The notes beneath the pieces were generated by a model. That model saw only the letters and a list, made by a program, of their open reading frames with translations, had not been told where the DNA came from and made no database searches. A stretch of DNA of 64,000 nucleotides from Metridium senile. Lineage: Eukaryota > Cnidaria > Anthozoa > Actiniaria > Metridiidae. The stretch's first letter is position 1. The number at the start of each line of letters is the position of its first letter. Shown here piece by piece: positions 45,955 to 57,967 of the stretch. A program made the translations under genes and the position numbers. Where the stretch lies: the NCBI GenBank assembly GCA_949775045.1, contig OX459095.1, forward strand, positions 22,658,811 through 22,722,810, read 5' to 3'.

Positions 45955-46434
45955 AGCTATATCCAAGCTATCTCTCGGCAGGGAATCCAACCAAGCTATT
46001 TAGCGTGTTAAAATATCTCTCAAAAACAGAAATTATCAACAAAGCTGACTATACGTCTGCAACCGATGTGACTTGGCGCCAATACTTAGCCAGTTGACTT
46101 CTCCGAGGAATTACAAGTAAGTTTTTAACACAAAAATATTCATTATTGCCATTCTTTTTTAAGTATTTTAGAAGATGTTAAGAATGTCGAAGAGTCAAAG
46201 ACCACAAAGGAACAAATTGAATCAAAAGTCGCGAACCTTTTCAGAAACTATTTGAATTACAATTGAATATCTTTCTTTATTCTTACTTTAGTGGAACCTC
46301 ATTTGTATCAATGAATTTCTAGCTATGTTTAAGCCTTAAGTTATAGTGCAATAGCGATTCTTTGTTTAATATTTTATGAACAACATTGATATTTTCTCTG
46401 TTTACATTTGATTTCTAGGTGCAAACGAGCAACG

Positions 46435-46486
46435 ATGAACTATTTCAAGGTGTTTATGTTCGCTTTCTTCGCGCTCATGGTAGAAG
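46435..46486 (+). CDS. Candidate signal-peptide exon of an unknown secreted or membrane protein
   Basis: After an acceptor (TTTCTAG, exon from 46419) an ATG opens the frame MNYFKVFMFAFFALMVE, a plausible signal peptide or signal anchor. The possible donor at 46486 (GAAG before GTGGGA) leaves phase 1. Two downstream candidates accept that phase: 50758, giving a very short product with two cysteines and a stop at 50834, or 51364, giving a Pro/Ser/Thr-rich chain to a stop at 51665. The layout (TATA box, 5' UTR intron, signal-peptide exon) is common for secreted-peptide genes. I cannot name the gene, and exons may be missing. Confidence 0.35.
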
Positions 46487-49400
46487 GTGGGACAATGAAT
46501 CAATATGTCACTAAAATAAGCCTCACGAAATATTCGTATACAATTCTGATAAAATGTCGCGCGCTTTTTCAGTTTCACAAACGTCAAAGAAAGGATCAAT
46601 TTATCGATTGTTCAAGTTAGACATGAACCTCATATGATACCGGCTATTCTTACAGGTTACAACGACATTTCAATTATTAAGTTTTTCTTTCAGTGAAATA
46701 AGCTTAAAAGTAATTTTTCAGATCACCTTGTTTTTTATTTCATTTCCTCAAAAAGCATCGAGGAACAGTAATATGCTTATTCCAATTTTAGTTTTTATAC
46801 ATTTTTTTTCTTTCCAAAAAAATGCCATTAAAAAAAGTGCAAAAAATGTATACTGGTCAGACCTCAATTTTTACTTTAACTTGTAATTTATACAATATTT
46901 TATATAATATTCTATCTTATAATTATTTCGTCCATGACCACAAATTAACATCAGTAGTCCATTTTACGCAAAAAGACTGAAAAATCTTCACGAAACGGCG
47001 GGATATACAGCTTGAAAATGGTTATTGACATAGTGTTATCGTAATTGTGTACATTTGTTTATAATATCTAACTAGATATTTATACATTTTCTACATCGCG
47101 CAATAAAATTAGACTTTTTCTTTAATAATTTTTCTTTACTAAAATTTCAAGACGTTTTTAATTAAATTTCTAAATGTTTATTTTCCAGCTTATGTTATTC
47201 TTTCATTTTTCGTTCATCGGCAATGAATAAGCACATTTTCATCGTATTTCATTTTGAGTCCAAATATTTTGAATTTACTAATAAGCGGTACGAGGCTAAA
47301 TGAAAAATATATTCCTTTAAATTTTGATAAGCTAAATAAAGGCTTATTTTCTCGTTATGAAGTTTAACAATTTATCATTTTATTGACTTTACTTGTTCTG
47401 TTTTATAGCAAAGATAGAAAATGAAAATCTTGAATGAAAACACATTCTGTCACCTTTTGCTCAATAGGTGTAAATTTAGACTTTTTTACGTTCAAAGGTA
47501 TATTTAATGAAGTTAACAAATTCAAAACTTCCTGTATACTTACACAATTATCTTAAGTTAATTAGTTAATGGTTTCATCCTTATTATGAAATATTCATTG
47601 CTTTTTAATACAGCTTCTATTTTCTTTTGTTATTTCGGATTTTTTGGTTTATTTTTTGTGTGCTAATTCGAGTAGCAGCCACGCTGCCATCTCAAAGACT
47701 ACACTGACACCACACTCTTTCTCAAGAACCACTCTTTCTTTCCTAATACGGATGATGTAGTTGAGTTTTAACCTAGTTTTGTTTAAAAAATACTTCATAA
47801 ATGCGAGTTCAAATGCATAGTTTTAATGTCTTGAAATACATGGAGTTATGCAGGAAGCCAAATTGAATCTTGAAGCTTGCCAACCGTACTTTACTCGTGT
47901 TGTTGCATGTTGCAGAGAAAAAGTTGCTCAGTTGTGTTATCAGTTTTGAAACAACCATGACACTTTGAAAAAAGGGTTCTTATTAATTTTCTCTGAAAAG
48001 AATAATACTACAAAATGATACCTTCTTTTCCTAGACACAGCGCCAATATTATTCTTACATCATATATTTTGTTGTTTTTTCACGACCTTCTGCATGCAGT
48101 CACTGCAGTGTTTGAAGGCTCCATTTCACTGAAGATCGAAACAGTGAGAAGCTGCTGCTTTGTTGGACAGGTGCTTATTTTGTACAAAATTACTTCTCTT
48201 TAACTGCTGTGAAGCCCCTCGAATGTAGAGTTGGTCACTTTATCCATGGTCGTTTACAAAAATGCAATTGAACTATTTCCGCAAACAAAGTAGATAATAT
48301 CAATTTAAGCATTAGGAGATATTTTCCGTGTTTCTATTCTCTGTTAGCTTAGAAACACGCGGGATTGTTGGGAGAACACGAGAAAGATTTTGAATCACGA
48401 GCTGAAAGCGACAACAATAATAGATAATAACGAAGATATAAAGGTAAATTGCATTTAATGCGCTTGATCACACAACAAATTCTCCTAACGTCGTCAAATG
48501 AAGCAATCGACCAAACAAAATGCGTCATACATTTCTAGACGTACCACCCGTACCAGGCGAGTTTCAAACTTTAGTTGTCAAAAATACTTTTATTGCGATG
48601 AAAAAATCGACTTTATTCTTCACAAAATCTCAATATAAAGACCACAACAAACGATGATCAAGTTAACATGGATTTAAAAGTGGATTTCAGAGTTCATCTA
48701 CATTAAAAAGTCTAAAATCTAGCTGAAATCGTGAGCAAAAACTCTTCAACTTCACTGAAACGCTGCTTTGCTCAAAGCCGTGTGTTCACGCTTCACTTTG
48801 TCAAATTCTGCCTATTTTGCTTCTGAAGTCGAAACTCTGACTCTGAAGCTCTGAGTGACCGTTTGAGCTGCGTGTAAGGTTTCAAGAAGAATAACAGGAT
48901 AGTTTAAGCAAAAAAATGCTTGACGAACGACTTTTCAGTAACCGAGAACTGAAGCAAGACGAAGGAAAACTTTCTCTGTTTTGATGTACATGTAAGTTAT
49001 AAAGCTTCTAGCTTTTTCTGAAGTATATTTTTTCTACTATTGTGCAAATTCAATGACATCAAAATGATTTTTTTGTATTTACTTTGTACTTATTTAGGAA
49101 TGAAAAGTTCTTTTACGGTAGACAAAGTAGTGTTGTGATCTTCTTGTCGCAATTTGAATTAATTACTTTGAGAGTTGCAGTGAACTCAGATTTATTTTTT
49201 TTAAAAGCTTTTAAATAAAGTGGCATATATCCATGAAAGTGGTGAAGGTCGTCGAAGTCAAAATTGACACAAAAGTTTTGATTTTCTTCATTAGACGACA
49301 CGATTTTGCATTTTTACGGATAAATCCAGCGACACTCTGCTTGAAACCCGTGTTTCTATGCTCTCATAGAAACACGGTTTTTTCTATAGAAAACTGTAGC

Positions 49401-50757
49401 CGTTCAGCTAAGGGAAACAGTCCAGAGGAAATAGCGAAACAACGTTCACACTATATTTATCTAAATGACCTTTATTCGAAAGTAATGGGCCCCCTTAATT
49501 CTAGCAGCCCTTGTCAAAATATTCTGTCACATTAATGACTGCTTGAAAGAATAAAGAGTTAATTAAGTTTGCATTTGAAAGCGAAAATGAAAGGTAAATA
49601 ATGAACCGAACCAGCTAGACGTATGTTTTTAGAAACAAATTACCATGCTAGCTACGACTTGGACAGATGGCTGTCAGCGATATATTGCATGTCTGTAAAT
49701 TGGGGAATACGATGTCTATTTGATTCCCAATAATTAACTGCTCAGTGCCCTGTTTCTCACTGAGAAATTACAATGATAAGTATCACCTTGTCAGGCGCGG
49801 CCCCATGCAAGATTTGCAACGGTTTATAGAAACCTGTCGCATTTTCAGATTTTTACTTCCGACAGATTAATCTTAGAGGCTGTTTATATGAAGGCGAGTT
49901 GTCCCTGCTAGCCGAGTCCCCCGGGGAATACAAGACAAAAGAGTTATCCCGGCTAGCAGGGACAACTCGCTTTCATATAAACAGCCCCTAATAAACAGTG
50001 ACCTAAATACTGAACTCTGTGCAAGCTTTCGTGGACTTTTTTGAGTTAAAAAAAAAAACAGGTCAATTTTCAAAATTACTTTGAGATTGTATATTTAAAG
50101 CCTGAAGGTAGATATGTAGACATATATAATTATTAAAGCTTGAGGAGATAAATTGTTTTTAAGTTCCCGGGCGGTGCAAGTCAACCTTTCCGAACTGACC
50201 AAGGATGATTGCTCTCCACTTGTGAAAACGGGGAATGTACAAGTAGTCACGTGACAATTGTCGTATTGAAAATACATTTTAGCTGAACAACCTTTATAAT
50301 AACCATATTTGTTTTGTAGGTTGGTTTTGTAATAATATGTAAAAAAACATTTTATTTTCCGAGCTTCAGTTATGACGAACATTCAAATTGTAATTCTTGA
50401 TGGTGGGTACTATATAAAAATCGGAAAAAAATTCTCAAAATAATTTTTGTTTTTTACAAACCTTTATGACATTCACCATATAAATCTAGTTGTTAAACTA
50501 CGTCTTTGGCGATATATCTAAAAAACTGTGTATTAATTAAAAATGTCTGTGATATATTCGTGAGTTTCAGAGGATTAGAATAAGTGCGGGAGTCATTTTC
50601 CGTCATTTGTTTAATCAAATTATATTTGTTTAATTTTTTTTTTGCGCCGATGAAACGGCAAATTCATATTGGCGCTTTCGAAGTTAATAAATATTTTTAC
50701 TATTATTATTAAATCTAATTTTAATACCAAGCTCATTTGTCATGTTATGGAATACAG
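46487..50757. other. Unassigned AT-rich region, putative intron
   Basis: No exon with a family match is visible. A short open stretch after an acceptor near 48103, with VTAVFEGSISLKIETVRSCC, has the right phase to follow the exon at 46486, but I have no other support for it. A palindromic element lies at 49876-49987. Confidence 0.35.
49876..49987. mobile_element. Palindromic MITE with GGGGCTGTTTATATG-type ends
   Basis: GAGGCTGTTTATATGAAGGC and GCTTTCATATAAACAGCCCC are inverted, and GAGTTGTCCCTGCTAGCC pairs with its inverse. It is flanked by TTA and TAA. The ends resemble Harbinger MITEs. Confidence 0.75.
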
Positions 50758-50834
50758 CTGGACCTGGCTGCACAAACGGTGACGAAAACTTTCCCGAAAT
50801 AGATTTTGTTCCTACGTTGTGTGTAGCTTTCTAG
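50758..50834 (+). CDS. Possible alternative last exon
   Basis: After an acceptor (GGAATACAG) the phase-1 frame reads GPGCTNGDENFPEIDFVP then TLCVAF and a stop. If joined to the exon ending at 46486, the product would be about 42 residues with an N-terminal signal peptide and two cysteines. This rests only on phase and splice signals. Confidence 0.2.
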
Positions 50835-51363
50835 CAACCGTACTTTATTTTAACAAATAAACATCATTCCAAGGTTGATGTGACGATTCTTGACATGCAC
50901 AATCATTAAATAAAAAGACGTCAAGAACGGTTTAATTTTTTTACACCGCCTATTTTCACCGCCAAAATAACCAATTATTGTAACCGGGCGGGATGTTTAC
51001 GGGTTTTTCCATGCAGGTCTAGGTGAGAGATATATTGGATGGTCACGTGCTAGAAATTGAGTATGTTAAGCAACCTTTTGCTGTATTCTACCCATTTCTG
51101 CGACGTTACGCCGTAGGTACAGCACCTAAGACTAGTTTTTCGCCCCTCCCACCTCTTCTTCGGCGACGCCCATATATACCCGCCAGATTCATCACTCTCT
51201 CTTCTCGCCTCGGCAATATTAGGTTTTCCCATAACTTAACTCGCCTAGGCGAAGCATAGAATTGCTGCCTCGGGGGTGAAATTGTTTTACTATAAATCTT
51301 TTCTGCTAGACAATTTCAACTTTCTGTCGTCACTATTTAAACTGGCTGTATCTTGTTTCCTAG

Positions 51364-51665
51364 GTGAATACCACGTGCTAGCTCCTACGTCACACAGTGC
51401 GTCACCAACCGATCCACCAATGACACATCCTACTCTATCTGCATCAATATTAGAACCCATGCCCCAAACAGCAATTCACTACGCACCCAGTCCTTCCTCG
51501 GCCAGTCAAGAACAGATTTGTACTAGTAGCACCCAGGCCATGGCCGAGAACGATGTCTATCCAGCTAAAGCACTAGAGCCAGGCCCTGCGGTACCTTCAA
51601 TGCTACAACCTACTAAATCATTACCGGCCAGCGGTGTCAAGAATATGACAAAGACAGAGATATGA
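51364..51665 (+). CDS. Candidate last exon, Pro/Ser/Thr-rich tail
   Basis: After an acceptor (TTTCCTAG) a phase-1 frame of 99 residues starts EYHVLAPTSHSASPTDPP and ends MTKTEI before TGA. It is rich in Pro, Ser, Thr and Ala, with a sequon NMT near the end. Composition fits a disordered mucin-like ectodomain or a cytoplasmic tail. It follows an AT-poor block at 51000-51250. Codon use and the clean frame favour real coding sequence, but the gene is unknown and its upstream exons are not established. Confidence 0.45.
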
Positions 51666-51751
51666 GTTTAATGTACAACTGGCGGGACTGAAAAACTAGC
51701 ATTTGAAAATACGGTTACTACTTCGTGTAGGTCACACAATGGTCAATCATA

Positions 51752-51989
51752 CACCTATTTCAATAATCATTGTCGCAATCAAAGCTGCAGTCTACACTGT
51801 GAAGCTTGCAAAGGATGTCGATATTTCTTCTCGTGTTATCGATTTATTCATAGGAATTTTGGTTGTACGTGTTTGTTGTTGCAGTGGTAAATATGATAAA
51901 ACAAATAGTTTCATATTACCGACATCCTTTGCAGGCTTCAGAGTGTGGACTGTAGCTTCGGCTGCGAAAAACAATTTTTGAAATAGGTG
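51752..51989. mobile_element. MITE family B, copy 3
   Basis: CACCTATTTCAATAATCATT and CAATTTTTGAAATAGGTG are inverted, with GCAAAGGATGTCG and CGACATCCTTTGC inside, and TA flanks. It lies about 87 bp after the stop at 51665. Confidence 0.8.
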
Positions 51990-53149
51990 TATATTATCTT
52001 TCTGTTCATAATACATTTGCCGTAATATATTTCAATTTAACCATTCTGCCTACACAAGGTAGTTACCAACTGAAAAGACGAGCACATTCAATGCGATGAG
52101 TAAATATCGTTTTTAAACAAAGAACAGCAAAGTACTGCTAGCTCAGTGCTGACGATGATAATCATGAATGTATTTCTAATTTTTAGATCAATTTTTAGGC
52201 TTGGATCAAACTTAATGTCAGTTTGCTACATATTTTATTTAGCGTCATATTAGTGTGCATGTACGCTTACTGATTATATTTAATTTTTTTTGTCTAACTT
52301 GCCGAAGCAAGTCATCTACAATAACCTGATGGTTAGCCTAGTTATTAAAGATCGAATCGTACCGCATTCTAAGATCCTAACGTTCTACAGTAAAAAGCCT
52401 ATTGATCTCGGAATGGCCTTAGTTTTCATATCGAACAAAGAACTGGGTCCGAGTTAGGATCGCAAAGCATGCATGGATTGTTTTGAGGGACAGATTTCCA
52501 ATCCAACATTGACTGTGTAAATATAAACTAATGATATTTTTTTTTAAATTAACATTTTGAGTGATCAGAATTGATAAATAAAGTCTGTGTAAATTATAAA
52601 ATTATATTTTATTTTATAAAAAATGGTTGCGTGCTAAGATTTATTTAATGTGGTGGTAGTGGTGGAGTGTGAGTCTCCCCAATTATAGTACAAGTAGGAC
52701 ACTTTTTTGTTTCTGTCGATCTAGAAGATTGAGCATAATTTATTTTTATTTATTCTATATTTAGACACTCTGTAAGTAAACATTAATTAAAACACGCGTC
52801 TTTTGCATGGCTATGGTGTATGTAAAACAAATGTTCCACAAAACATTTTGTAAATAAAAATGCTCTAATAATAAAACAATAAATGCAACGTAATTAATTA
52901 GTGTCGTAAATATGTATAAATATTGCTCTCTCTCTATAAATTAACTATCCGAGTTGAACTCCAGCTGAAAATCGCCTGCGTATAGCACACCCACTACAGA
53001 AAAGGTTTGACATCTGACTTTTATATCGCCTAACATATTTGTAAATTATTTCGACGATCGTGTTTATTTCGAAATTAGCGTGTTTTGCGTGGCCATAGTG
53101 TATGTAAAACAGATAGAATAGCTCCACGAAACATCATGTAAAAACTCAA
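51990..53149. other. Unassigned intergenic sequence
   Basis: AT-rich, no supported exon. AATAAAG near 52577 could be the polyadenylation signal of the gene ending at 51665. GTGTTTTGCGTGGCCATAGTG near 53080 resembles GCGTCTTTTGCATGGCTATG near 52795, both followed by TGTATGTAAAAC, so a short element may be duplicated. Confidence 0.4.
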
Positions 53150-54240
53150 TTTAGTATCCAACAACTTATGGTCTATCACAAATCGCGCGTTCTCATTGGC
53201 TACTCAACCATGGACTATTGGGTGATAGTATATACATGATTCACAACCTCATAAGAACGCGCGCTCTCATTGGCTAGCTATCTCGGAATCTGAGACCATA
53301 TTCACTGCTCAAGCTCGGAATATTGCTTCTTGGCAAAATGGCGTCTCGTTTTGCAACAATTACCGATGAAAAAATTGAAAAAATTCAACAAAACGCAATT
53401 CCACAAAACACAAAGAAAGCTACTAAGTTTGGTTTAAGTGTTTTTCAAGGTAAAACGGCATTTTAAACATAAAAAAATTTGAATTCATAGAAAACGAGGT
53501 TCAACGTTCGTGCGCCTTGTCATGCTTTGTAATGTTATGCAATAAATTTCTTAATTTATATAAAAATGTTTGTTTAATTTTTTTTTGTTCGGTTGTGAAT
53601 CATGTATATACTAAAACAAGAAGACTCGCCGCTCGGTAAATATTCATTGATAACCACTTCGCCTTCGGCGAATAATTGCTAAATAGCCCATGGTTGGGGA
53701 AAGCGCCGGTTTTGTAAACTTTGAAAATGTTTCTTGATTCTTCTATTTCTTCAAAAACGGCTTAGTACTAAATATAATGCTTTTCTTTGAATCGTTAATT
53801 ACAAATACGAGCAAGAAAATGACAAAAAAGTGCATAATTTTGATGTTTTGTGAATGAATTTTGACTTGAAGAGCTAGCGCGCGCTACTGACGCCGTCACA
53901 CGATTCTTCAGTTTCATCGCTTGAGAAAGCCAGATATTTTTACTTTCAGCTTAGAACCTTTCTTTTAAAATTCCTCCGTCGTTTTAAAATATATAGTAGT
54001 TTTAACACTAAAAGCATGCTATTTTCAGCCGTTAAAATTAAAGTATATAGGGATAAAATCGCAAAAACAGTGGAGAATTTCGATGTGTTTTGAATACATT
54101 TTCACTTGCCTCACACGTCATTGCGCGGCTCGGTATTTTCACTTTCGATTATCTGTCATTTTGTCAAAATAAAACGATTGAAATATTATTTTTCTTTCAA
54201 AATATGGCAAAGTTTGACCTATAAGTTGTTGGATACTAAA
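53150..54240. mobile_element. 1.1 kb inverted-repeat element with a nested insertion
   Basis: TTTAGTATCCAACAACTTAT and ATAAGTTGTTGGATACTAAA are inverted ends. Inside, GATAGTATATACATGATTCA at about 53223 pairs with TGAATCATGTATATACTA at about 53597, enclosing a separate segment that carries the Crypton-like exon. Confidence 0.7.
53338..53466 (+). pseudogene. Crypton-like (DUF3504/QRICH1-type) N-terminal exon
   Basis: The frame MASRFATITDEKIEKIQQNA followed by QNTKKATKFGLSVFQ resembles the N-terminus of cnidarian KIAA1958/QRICH1-like proteins derived from Crypton tyrosine recombinases (pattern FA-x-x-x-DE-x-I-x-x-I then NTKKATK-x-x-L-x-VF). A donor (CAAG before GTAAAA, 53449) fits an exon end; reading on stops at 53466. 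No recombinase domain is present in the window, so this is an orphan first exon. An AATAAA follows at about 53541. Confidence 0.6.
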
Positions 54241-54350
54241 ACAATTAGACCTCTCGCCCTCATGGGCTACGGGTCAATAGCCTACTTGGCCTCGAAGCCT
54301 CGGCCTCGTGGGCTATTGACCCGTAGCCGATTCGGGCTTCGGATCTAATT
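54241..54350. mobile_element. GC-rich palindrome
   Basis: AATTAGACCTCTCGCCC and GGGCTTCGGATCTAATT are inverted at the ends. GGGCTACGGGTCAATAGCC pairs with GGCTATTGACCCGTAGCC. It begins directly after the 53150-54240 element. Confidence 0.65.
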
Positions 54351-54454
54351 GTTAAATATATAACTGATGGGATTCAATACCACAACTTTCAGTGCAAATT
54401 GTTTTATCAATCTTTTCCCGAACGAAAAATGACCGTAGAAAATACAAACTGCAT

Positions 54455-54700
54455 CCAGCACGCACTGAAGGTTCTAGAACAGTAAAACCGTCACATTCTT
54501 TGCATTCCTAACATTCCCATCGTTCTTTAAAATCCTAACATTCTTTGCATTACTTGTGTCCGCGTGATAAATATGCGCGCGAATCTCAAGTTTGACGGTT
54601 GGAAACGGTTGAGGTTGCAGAATGAAAGCGCGCGCATTACCAGAAAATCAACAAATTTATACGATTTGCATTTGCGACAATCCTATGGTTGTTTTTATAA
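54455..54700. repeat. Dispersed repeat G, copy 2 (inverted)
   Basis: Reverse complement of 31255-31550, with CATTCTTTGCATTCC, GCGCGAATCTCAAG and GGTTGAGGTTG in the mirrored order. Confidence 0.6.
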
Positions 54701-55637
54701 ACAAAAATGCAAAAAATAGCTATTCCCAAAATAATTATAATCATATTATTTACATAATTATAATTTTTACTGCCAAAAAGTAATAGCTATACAATATAAA
54801 TAAAGTCCAAGTTTTCAGACTTGTCTTGGCTCGCAAGTTGGAGCTCTAGCTCTAGTTATTAACCTTTAGCTCTGTGACGCTAGGCGTTCACATGCACTCT
54901 AATTCTATATAAGCTGGACAAAAAAGATCCTGTTGTGTTGTTCGCAAGGAGTTGGGGATTGTCTACCGGTATAACAGTCTAGTCTCCCGAGGCATTTCAT
55001 ATATTACTAACCACACTCATGATTGTAAACTGCGTGGCAGCAATGTGCGCCTTTATTATTTCTCTGCTTATTAGAACGTTTTCCTATAACTCACTTTCAA
55101 CATGCAAATGAAAATATGTGTAAAATAACATGCTAATTAGGTGTGCCTGTAGCAAAGTGCTTCAGTAAGTTGCGCTCTCGTCTTTAAACAATCAAAATAA
55201 AGCAACAAAAACAATTATAGATTTCCTCGTACCCACATTTATCAATGATTTTCACAGTGGATTGTGGCTCAAGAAAAAAAATGAAAGCAATTAGCTACAC
55301 GTAAACCTCATAAGCATGTTATTTCATAATTTTGCATTTTAAAAGTGGGTTATACGAATACTATCTTAATACGTTATAAAAATATCTGTATATGTGTATC
55401 TGATATTTGTCTGATATTTTCGACAGTTGTATGATTTTTATCCACATAAAAGTCTAACAAATAAAAGACAACAACAAAATGCTAAATACCTGGCAGGAAG
55501 AGCTTTCATTAATTTAAAATATCAACGGAGGAAGTCGAATTTTTAACGGAGCAAACAATATATGTGGTAGCCCAGTAATAATGGAATATTGGTTTGTCGA
55601 ATCAGCTGTTCACAATGTGGGTGATCATGAAAATGAT

Positions 55638-55751
55638 TAGTCTCCCTCGCAGCCGTTTTTTTATATATGTTTTCAGTGTCGGGCTTCCTGTGTCCCTTAG
55701 TGGGAAGGGACTAAGGAAGCCCAACACTAATAGTGGATGCGAGGGAGACTA
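55638..55751. mobile_element. Palindromic MITE with TAGTCTCCCTCGCAGCC ends
   Basis: TAGTCTCCCTCGCAGCC and ATGCGAGGGAGACTA are inverted, with GTCGGGCTTCCTGTGTCCC pairing with GGGACTAAGGAAGCCCAAC. Confidence 0.75.
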
Positions 55752-56463
55752 GAAAATGATAGCCATTCAAGGTTTTGCTTTCAAATGAAATGGGAGTTTT
55801 GACCGGATAGATGTTTTTTTTTTATATATTTACCTGACTAACATTGGAGACAAGGTATAAAGACCACCACAACGGCTCAAATGTCAAAGTATTGTAGAAA
55901 TGATACGATTTACAATTTGGACAAGCTAAGTATACCGACCAAGAAAGGTCAGCTAAACAAAAGTGCCCAGGGGATATCAACTGACGAGTTCTACACAAAA
56001 GCCATAAAGAAAGAGTACTAGATATGGTCCTAGCTTGCAGTATGGACTACTCAAAATCTGCTTATACATTTGGAGTTCAACTCATATATATATTAAAACT
56101 AAATCAGTTTTCCCGCCTTAGTTAAGAAACACTCTTAGCCGTTTACAAGCTTTTTAAAGTCAATTTTTAAAACTAAGAAACAAAATGTGACTCAGAAAAA
56201 TACACAAGTTCTGAAATATTTTATTTTTTTGTGTTTTTTATTCTGAAAATCCTTGAACCACAAAAGCCACCTTCAGAACCGCATGTTCATTTGAGTGCGA
56301 GAAAAGCCATTTACATATGAATTGGAAGGTTGTAAAGATTCTTATCTGATTATTTGTTCCTTAATTAAAATGTGTTTTTTTTTTTCAGTTGGTTACACTG
56401 GCAACGCTGCTCGTTCATCCCTCTGGGTTAAACTCATTAAGAGACGAACCATTTGACTTTTAA

Positions 56464-56487
56464 GGGGGGGGGGGGGGGGGGGGGGGG
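56464..56487. repeat. Poly-G run of about 24 bases
   Basis: Uninterrupted G on the plus strand, between TTTTAA and AGGAGAAG. Such runs can form quadruplexes and are prone to length errors in reads. Confidence 0.85.
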
Positions 56488-57967
56488 AGGAGAAGATTTT
56501 GAAAAAAAATCCTGCAGCCCTCTGAGCAAAAAGAAAAAATCGTACAGTACAAGCTCTGAAGAAAAAAATATCATGCATACAGAATGTTACAAAAAACGAT
56601 CTTGAAAATATCAAGCACCGCTGTTTGACTAAAAAAATATCTGGCTTGCTCGTCAGTGGGAAAAAAATATCTTGCACAAAAAAATATTTCAATGAAGATT
56701 GATTGTAGATAATATAACAATAAAACTGGGAAATACTTCTATTAATATCGACGAATTGTAAATAGCAATAAAACTAATTGTCAAAATCGAACGAATGTTG
56801 AAGCAAATGTTGATAGCCCCTTTACAGTTCAATTCAATTCAGTTCACAGTGGCGAATAGGTTCATAGGAAACTGTGTTGTTGCACAATAGGCACCTAACG
56901 AACTTTTGTTTTGTTTTTGTATATGTCCGACAGTAGTTTTCATTCCAGTAAGTTATTAGTATTCCGGTCTTTTGTTCTTTTTTCGTTGTTTGTTTTTCAA
57001 GTAGTATAAAGTATTTTATTTTGTATAGTTTATTCTTCGTCCACCGTTGACCGTCACCAAGATACAACGTTTTGTAGTATAGTACACTTTCCACTGTGAG
57101 ATCGAGGGACTATTGCCTCTGAAAGGTGCAGGATTTAGATAATACCACCAGACAAGGAATCAGAAATGATAGATTTATTAAAACATAAAACATGAAAATT
57201 ATGAAAACATTGTCATCAAAGCTAAAGAATATAACTGGAATTTACCTAAATAAGCTGTAAGATACAGACCCATCGCTAGGACCTCAAAAGGGGAAGGGTG
57301 CATGGTCGTTTTTCTGCTAATCACAGTAAATATTGCATTTTTATGCATCCAACTTTTCCTACAGAAAGGAAGAGGGCAAGGGATTCATTCGAACGGTCGA
57401 ACCACGCCTAGCCACGGGTCGGAAATTATAAACTTATTCAACACAATAAGAAAAAAATGTCAAATTCTATAATACCAACTTTTTTACAAAATGATTAAAA
57501 ACAAATTCTTATTCAAGAAATACAACTTGATGTCAGATCTATTTAAATTCGGTTGCTGATTGCGTGGTGCAATCAGAGAATTGAATATAAAGATGCAAAA
57601 TAATAATAATAAATTCTAAAATTTACTCTAATGAAGTGAATGCATGTTCTTTGATATAAGATGCAGGCTGGCTACACAGTTATGGACACATTTGTAACAG
57701 TTTTTTCAGTAATCCCGCGTGGAAATATCATCAACAGTACTAGTCTTAGGATAAGTACTTGGAGTAATAGACCGTCTTGAAATCCTTTTTCAGGAAGTCG
57801 ACTTTTCAGAAGATGTCAAACGATGATATAGCTAGTTTCAATGAGTCTACCTCTAGGTATACTACCCTCGTCAGTAAAACATGGACGCAGCGCTACTGAT
57901 TCCTCTATACTGATTGTTTACTTCCTTCGACGCTGATCAGTTTCAACCTATTTTTACTCAAGTATTT

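Larger units (their letters stand above)
54701..57967. other. Unassigned region upstream of the CHAT gene 3' end
   Basis: No exon is supported. It includes a palindromic MITE at 55638-55751 and a run of about 24 G at 56464-56487. The 3' UTR of the CHAT gene should lie at its right end; a minus-strand AATAAA stands near 57172. Confidence 0.4.

Noticed and set aside
56393..56692. Minus-strand frame with a proline run
   Set aside because: The prolines come from the poly-G tract; no other coding sign.
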